Shown here: positions 33,446-36,965 of the stretch, in pieces
Layout: the number at the start of each line of letters is the position of its first letter
Position numbering within the stretch: the first letter of the stretch is position 1
Assembly (NCBI GenBank): GCA_934234185.1
Contig: CAKQHO010000022.1
Location: forward strand, 1 to 36,965
Source of the DNA: an uncultured Psychrobacillus sp.
Lineage (GTDB): Bacteria; Bacillota; Bacilli; Bacillales_A; Planococcaceae
Direction: 5' to 3'
Length of the DNA stretch: 36,965 nucleotides
The notes under the pieces: generated by a model
Databases searched by the model: none
Told to the model about the DNA's origin: nothing
What the model saw: the letters and a program-made list of their open reading frames with translations, nothing else
Translations under genes and position numbers: made by a program

Positions 33446-34875
33446 AGCCATTTTTTGATGAAATGTTAGATGCAAAGGGGGAACCGAAAGAGCATTACCA
33501 ACAGTTTTATAAAAAACTTCAACAGTTTACGGAAGAAGAGCTAATAGAAAAGCACGAAACTGCACAGCTTTCGTTTCTCAGACAAGGAATTACCTTTACC
33601 GTATATGATGAGAAGTCAGATGCGGAAAGAACTATGCCATTTGATTTCGTTCCTATTATTATCCCCCCGGAAGATTGGAAGATTATCGAGAGTGGAATTG
33701 CTCAAAGAACAGAGGCATTAAATTGTTTCCTCGATGATATTTACCACGAACAACGAATTATCAAAGAGAAAATTATTCCAATCGATTTAATTGAAAAAAA
33801 TCCATATTATTTCTTCGAACAAGTAAAAGGGCTGCACGTCCCTTTGAATAATCATATTTTCATGGCAGGAATTGACCTGATCCGAGATGAGTCCGGAAAA
33901 TATTTGGTGCTAGAGGATAATCTCCGTAATCCCTCTGGCCTTTCTTATGTGTTTCAAAACAGATATGTGATGAGACAGGTATATCCAGAGTTTTTTGAAA
34001 AGCACTGTGTGGAAACCTTGGAGCATCAGGTTACCTTCTTATATGAGGCATTAGCGCAGCATGCTCAGAATGGGGTGGAGAAGCCTAAGGTAGTGTTACT
34101 TACTCCTGGAATGTATAACTCTGCATACTATGATCATGTATTTTTAGCTCAGCAAATGGGATTAGATTTAGTAGAGGGCAGAGACTTAATGGTAGTAGAT
34201 AATTACGTATATATGAAAACCATACATGGACTGGAAAAGGTTGATGTTATTTATCGACGTATTGATGATGAATTTTTGGACCCGCTTGAATTTCGACCAG
34301 ATTCTACTTTAGGTGTGAAGGGTCTAATGGAAGCTTATCGAAAGGGAAACGTAACCATTCTAAATGGAGTTGGAAACGGAGTTGCGGATGATAAGGCTAT
34401 TTACACGTATGTTCCGGAAATGATTCGCTATTATTTGAATGAGGAGCCGATAATTGATAATGTAACAACTTATCATTTACATGATAAAAAACAAAGAGAT
34501 TGGGTATTAGAACATTTAGATGAGTTGGTTGTAAAAAATGTTGGGGCTTCTGGAGGCTATGATATGTTAGTTGGTCCACATGCTACTCTAGAGGAAATAA
34601 AAGTTTTTAGAAGGAAGATAATAGCTAATCCTCATCAATATATCGCTCAACCAACTATTAAGTTATCAAGAGCACCCGCTTATCAAAAAGGAGAATTTTA
34701 TCCTTGTCATGTAGATTTACGTGTATTTGTCATTAGAGGAGAAGAAACACATGTATTTCCAGGTGGGCTTTCTAGAGTTGCCTTGAAGAAGGGGTCGCTG
34801 GTAGTGAATTCCTCTCAAGGTGGCGGAGGAAAGGATACATGGGTATTGAAGGCAGGAGGGTTTCAAGAATGCTAA
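33424..34875 (+). CDS. Circularly permuted ATP-grasp ligase (DUF404/DUF407)
   Basis: A 483-residue cytosolic enzyme of the circularly permuted ATP-grasp type 2 family. It starts FKTYEVKPFFDEMLDAKGEPKEHY (the usual family opening). It then shows LEDNLRNPSGLSYVFQNR near residue 178, the family motif NGVGNGVADDKAIYTYVPEMI near 316-336, KNVGASGGYDMLVG near 373, and a C-terminal HVDLRVFV...GGLSRVA...NSSQGGGGKDTWV block. Such enzymes are predicted to join amino acids or short peptides with ATP. ATG 33424 is preferred over TTG 33418 because it starts the conserved sequence. The stop overlaps the next gene by seven bases. Confidence 0.9.
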   Translation: MFKTYEVKPFFDEMLDAKGEPKEHYQQFYKKLQQFTEEELIEKHETAQLSFLRQGITFTVYDEKSDAERTMPFDFVPIIIPPEDWKIIESGIAQRTEALNCFLDDIYHEQRIIKEKIIPIDLIEKNPYYFFEQVKGLHVPLNNHIFMAGIDLIRDESGKYLVLEDNLRNPSGLSYVFQNRYVMRQVYPEFFEKHCVETLEHQVTFLYEALAQHAQNGVEKPKVVLLTPGMYNSAYYDHVFLAQQMGLDLVEGRDLMVVDNYVYMKTIHGLEKVDVIYRRIDDEFLDPLEFRPDSTLGVKGLMEAYRKGNVTILNGVGNGVADDKAIYTYVPEMIRYYLNEEPIIDNVTTYHLHDKKQRDWVLEHLDELVVKNVGASGGYDMLVGPHATLEEIKVFRRKIIANPHQYIAQPTIKLSRAPAYQKGEFYPCHVDLRVFVIRGEETHVFPGGLSRVALKKGSLVVNSSQGGGGKDTWVLKAGGFQEC

Positions 34876-36749
34876 GTAGAGTTGCAGATTCACTTTATTG
34901 GATGTCTAGAAACTTTGAGAGGGCACAACAGAATGCTAGGATTTTAGATGTTCACCTTACACAATTAGTGGAGTCAGCAAGCGACGAGCTTGCAAATGAG
35001 GAACAGTGGAAACTAGTTTTTGATATTTGCTCAACTGCTGATGAGCTGGAACATTTGAAACAGGAGAATAGGGGAGATGAGGAGGAACTTCTCTCTTATT
35101 TAGCCCTAGATAGTGCAAATCCGAATTCGGTGTATAATTGTGTGTGCATTGCACGAGAGAACTTGAGATTATGCCGAGATCATATACCAAATGAATTATT
35201 TGAGATTTGGAATGACACTTATTTATTTGCAAGAGATGCACAGAAAGAACCTGCTTCTAGGAAAAATATTAAATCTTTCCTTCGCAGTATTCGCATGGCT
35301 GCTTTAACTACTCATGGAATTGTGGATTCAGCAATGACTAGAAATATGCCTTACCAAATGATTAAAATAGGGCGTTGGCTAGAACGAGCAGAGAAAACTG
35401 CAAGGATTTTAAACGTCGTATGTGAGCAAACCAAGGAAACACAGTTATTTTATAAACGTGGTGATTATTATGCTTGGCTATCGGCTTTACGCATGTTAAA
35501 CGGCTATGAGGCATATCTCAGAGTTAACCGTCCTAAAATGGACCCTAAAACTATACTTTCTTTTTTAATTACAGAAAAATCATTTCCAAAGTCAATTCGA
35601 TACAATATCACTCATGTGAGAGAAGCAATTGAATTTTTAGAGAAGGCGCAGAACACGAATCATGCTGCAGATCTCTATTTTCCTTTACAACAGCTAAACG
35701 ATGAATTCAATGAAATATCAATGGAGGATTTGGATTCGGAGGACATGTTAGGCTTTTTAAATCGCTTTCAAACAAAATGTAATGAGATAGGAGAAATATT
35801 CTCCAAAACCTTTTATTTAATTGAACCGACTCAGGAAGAGAGAAAAGCACAAATAACAAAGGCAGAGGCTAGGACAAAAACTATGGATCAGGCTTCTTCA
35901 TTAAAATATAAAATTGTGCATACTAATATTTTTGAATATGAATCTATGGTCGATCATAGTATGAACTCTATTAGATTAAAGCCCCGAACGGATGAATGTC
36001 AACGTCTCTTATCTTACCGAACAGACATTACACCGGTAACGTTGATAAAAGAACATGTAGATTTATGGGGAAATACGGTGGAATCCTTTTTTATAGCGGA
36101 GAAGCATAATCACTTAGAGGTAAGAACAACCTCAGTAGTTAGTATACAAAAGAGCCCGTGGGTTCATCGAATTGATTATTCTCCAGAAATGCATGCTATC
36201 TTCCATTCAAGTTTGTTTAAGAGCCATTACCTCTCTTATATGAGTAATACGGCATATACGTATTTAACTCCTGAGCAATTAGAAAAAGTCGATGCTTCAT
36301 TGGGAGAGATGTTTAACCCGGTAAAGTATGCTATAGAAGTTATGGGCTATTTATATAATTATTTTACATATGACGGTTCAGAAACAAACGTATCTACAAA
36401 GGCCCAGGAATCATTTGACTTGAAAAAAGGAGTTTGTCAGGATATAAGTCATGTAATGCTTGGAATCCTGCGCTCGAAAGGGATTCCTTCAAGGTATGTT
36501 AGTGGCTATCTATATGTAGGAGAAAACTCTGCCCTTGTAGGAGATGCTGCAAGTCATGCATGGGTAGAAGTGATGGTGCCTGGTATTGGATGGGTCGGAT
36601 TAGATCCGACCAATAACGTGGAGGCCCTAGAAAATCATATTCGGGTAGGAGTCGGCAGGGATTATGGGGATGTCAGTCCTGTACAAGGAGTGTATAGGGG
36701 AGGCAGTCACGATTTAGATGTCAAAGTTTCTGTTAGTTTAATCGAATAA
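34869..36749 (+). CDS. Fusion of alpha-E (DUF403) domain and transglutaminase-like protease
   Basis: A 626-residue two-domain protein. Residues about 1-320 are an alpha-helical alpha-E domain starting MLSRVADSLYWMSRNFERAQ. After a charged linker, about 340-430 is the bacterial transglutaminase-associated N-terminal domain (YKIVHTNIFEYES...SIRLKPR). The papain-like core follows with Cys523 (KKGVCQD), His563 (SHAWVEV) and Asp579 (LDPTNN). In most bacteria these are separate genes next to DUF404/407 ATP-grasp enzymes. The fusion is read through without a break. GGAGGG before ATG 34869 sets the start inside the upstream gene. The protease probably trims or transfers the ATP-grasp product; no Anbu peptidase gene is nearby. 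Confidence 0.9.
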   Translation: MLSRVADSLYWMSRNFERAQQNARILDVHLTQLVESASDELANEEQWKLVFDICSTADELEHLKQENRGDEEELLSYLALDSANPNSVYNCVCIARENLRLCRDHIPNELFEIWNDTYLFARDAQKEPASRKNIKSFLRSIRMAALTTHGIVDSAMTRNMPYQMIKIGRWLERAEKTARILNVVCEQTKETQLFYKRGDYYAWLSALRMLNGYEAYLRVNRPKMDPKTILSFLITEKSFPKSIRYNITHVREAIEFLEKAQNTNHAADLYFPLQQLNDEFNEISMEDLDSEDMLGFLNRFQTKCNEIGEIFSKTFYLIEPTQEERKAQITKAEARTKTMDQASSLKYKIVHTNIFEYESMVDHSMNSIRLKPRTDECQRLLSYRTDITPVTLIKEHVDLWGNTVESFFIAEKHNHLEVRTTSVVSIQKSPWVHRIDYSPEMHAIFHSSLFKSHYLSYMSNTAYTYLTPEQLEKVDASLGEMFNPVKYAIEVMGYLYNYFTYDGSETNVSTKAQESFDLKKGVCQDISHVMLGILRSKGIPSRYVSGYLYVGENSALVGDAASHAWVEVMVPGIGWVGLDPTNNVEALENHIRVGVGRDYGDVSPVQGVYRGGSHDLDVKVSVSLIE

Positions 36750-36753
36750 TGTT

Positions 36754-36790
36754 AAAAGGACTTACGAATTGGTACTTCGTAAGTCCTTTT
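36754..36790 (+). terminator. Terminator of the ATP-grasp/alpha-E operon
   Basis: A perfect 15-pair stem (36754-36768 with 36776-36790) with a seven-base loop; its outer pairs are A-T and supply the T run. Confidence 0.9.
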
Positions 36791-36830
36791 TAAATTGCTA
36801 AAAAAGTATACAGTTTTTGATGAATTGCTC

Positions 36831-36965
36831 TGCCGCCTTGCCCCTCGAGGGCCAACAGGATGTTGGTCAGGAAAACGTTGTCACACGATGTGGTTTTTAG
36901 TTTTCCAACCTTACGTCCCCCATTTGCTTGTCGGGTCAGAACAGGCGCTTGCGCTTTTCTATGCT
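36831..36965. repeat. GC-richer structured intergenic element, cut by the window end
   Basis: By my count 69 of 130 bases (36831-36960) are G or C, well above the AT-rich surroundings. Successive hairpins: CCCTCGAGGG (36842-36851), CCAACA-GGA-TGTTGG (36852-36866), GGAAAAC/GTTTTCC (36870-36876 with 36900-36906) enclosing CACA-CGA-TGTG (36882-36892), and GCGC-TT-GCGC (36945-36954). No open frame fits. It resembles the interspersed 'GCGCTTGCGCTTTTC' repeats I recall from Bacillaceae intergenic regions. Confidence 0.5.

Overview
The window looks like a chromosomal segment from a low-GC, Gram-positive, spore-former-type Bacillota, most likely Bacillaceae or Planococcaceae/Caryophanaceae (Psychrobacillus, Lysinibacillus or Sporosarcina-like). 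Reasons: strong AGGAGG-type ribosome binding sites, several TTG/GTG starts, Rho-independent terminators after most units, a CIRCE-controlled groESL operon, a CcpA cre-like site, and the gene order tsaE-tsaB-rimI-tsaD | ydiF | rex ... ydiL-like | groES-groEL, which follows the Bacillus subtilis ydi-groE region. No rRNA, tRNA, CRISPR array or intact insertion sequence was seen.

Region 1 (1-11.3 kb) is core genome. It starts with the 5' end of an acyltransferase-3 gene on the minus strand, an SGNH hydrolase and a YugN-like protein. The overlapping t6A operon tsaE-tsaB-rimI-tsaD follows. A 630-base gap then holds a 21-bp-period repeat and a dense cluster of eight DnaA boxes, at the same place (gcp-ydiF) as a known B. 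subtilis DnaA-box cluster. Next come a minus-strand ABC-F ATPase, rex, a CPBP protease/GNAT pair and groESL. The moaC and tatAy/tatCy genes that I recall in the B. subtilis version are absent.

Region 2 (11.3-19.4 kb) is an accessory catabolic cassette. A PrpR-N/AAA+-like/Fis regulator with decayed ATPase motifs is divergent from a plus-strand run: zinc-dependent medium-chain dehydrogenase, three-part TRAP transporter (dctP, dctQ, dctM), a DUF1537 kinase of OtnK type and an OtnC-type decarboxylase. The promoter of the run (TTGAAA-N17-TACAAT) is overlapped by a cre-like site. The set predicts uptake of a four-carbon sugar acid, oxidation, phosphorylation and decarboxylation to dihydroxyacetone phosphate, with a zinc dehydrogenase in place of the usual LtnD/DenD plus OtnI. 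Related terminator-like repeats lie at both edges.

Region 3 (19.4-28.4 kb) holds an orphan secreted GH10 xylanase with about 550 residues of unassigned C-terminal sequence, a row of four small, mostly membrane, proteins of unknown function, and a TetR regulator divergent from a large MMPL-family transporter with a long periodic insert.

Region 4 (28.4-33.4 kb) holds an unknown protein convergent with a two-gene minus operon: a DUF1672 lipoprotein followed by a lipase whose helical part is C-terminal. This resembles the type VII secreted 'reverse LXG' lipase TslA with its TilA immunity lipoprotein, but no secretion genes or small helical partners are nearby. A gene-poor stretch of about 1 kb follows.

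Region 5 (33.4-36.97 kb) is a two-gene operon: a DUF404/407 circularly permuted ATP-grasp enzyme and a fusion of an alpha-E domain to a transglutaminase-like protease, i.e. a predicted peptide-synthesis system. A well-placed 30-codon leader ORF overlaps its start. The window ends in a GC-richer, strongly folded intergenic element.
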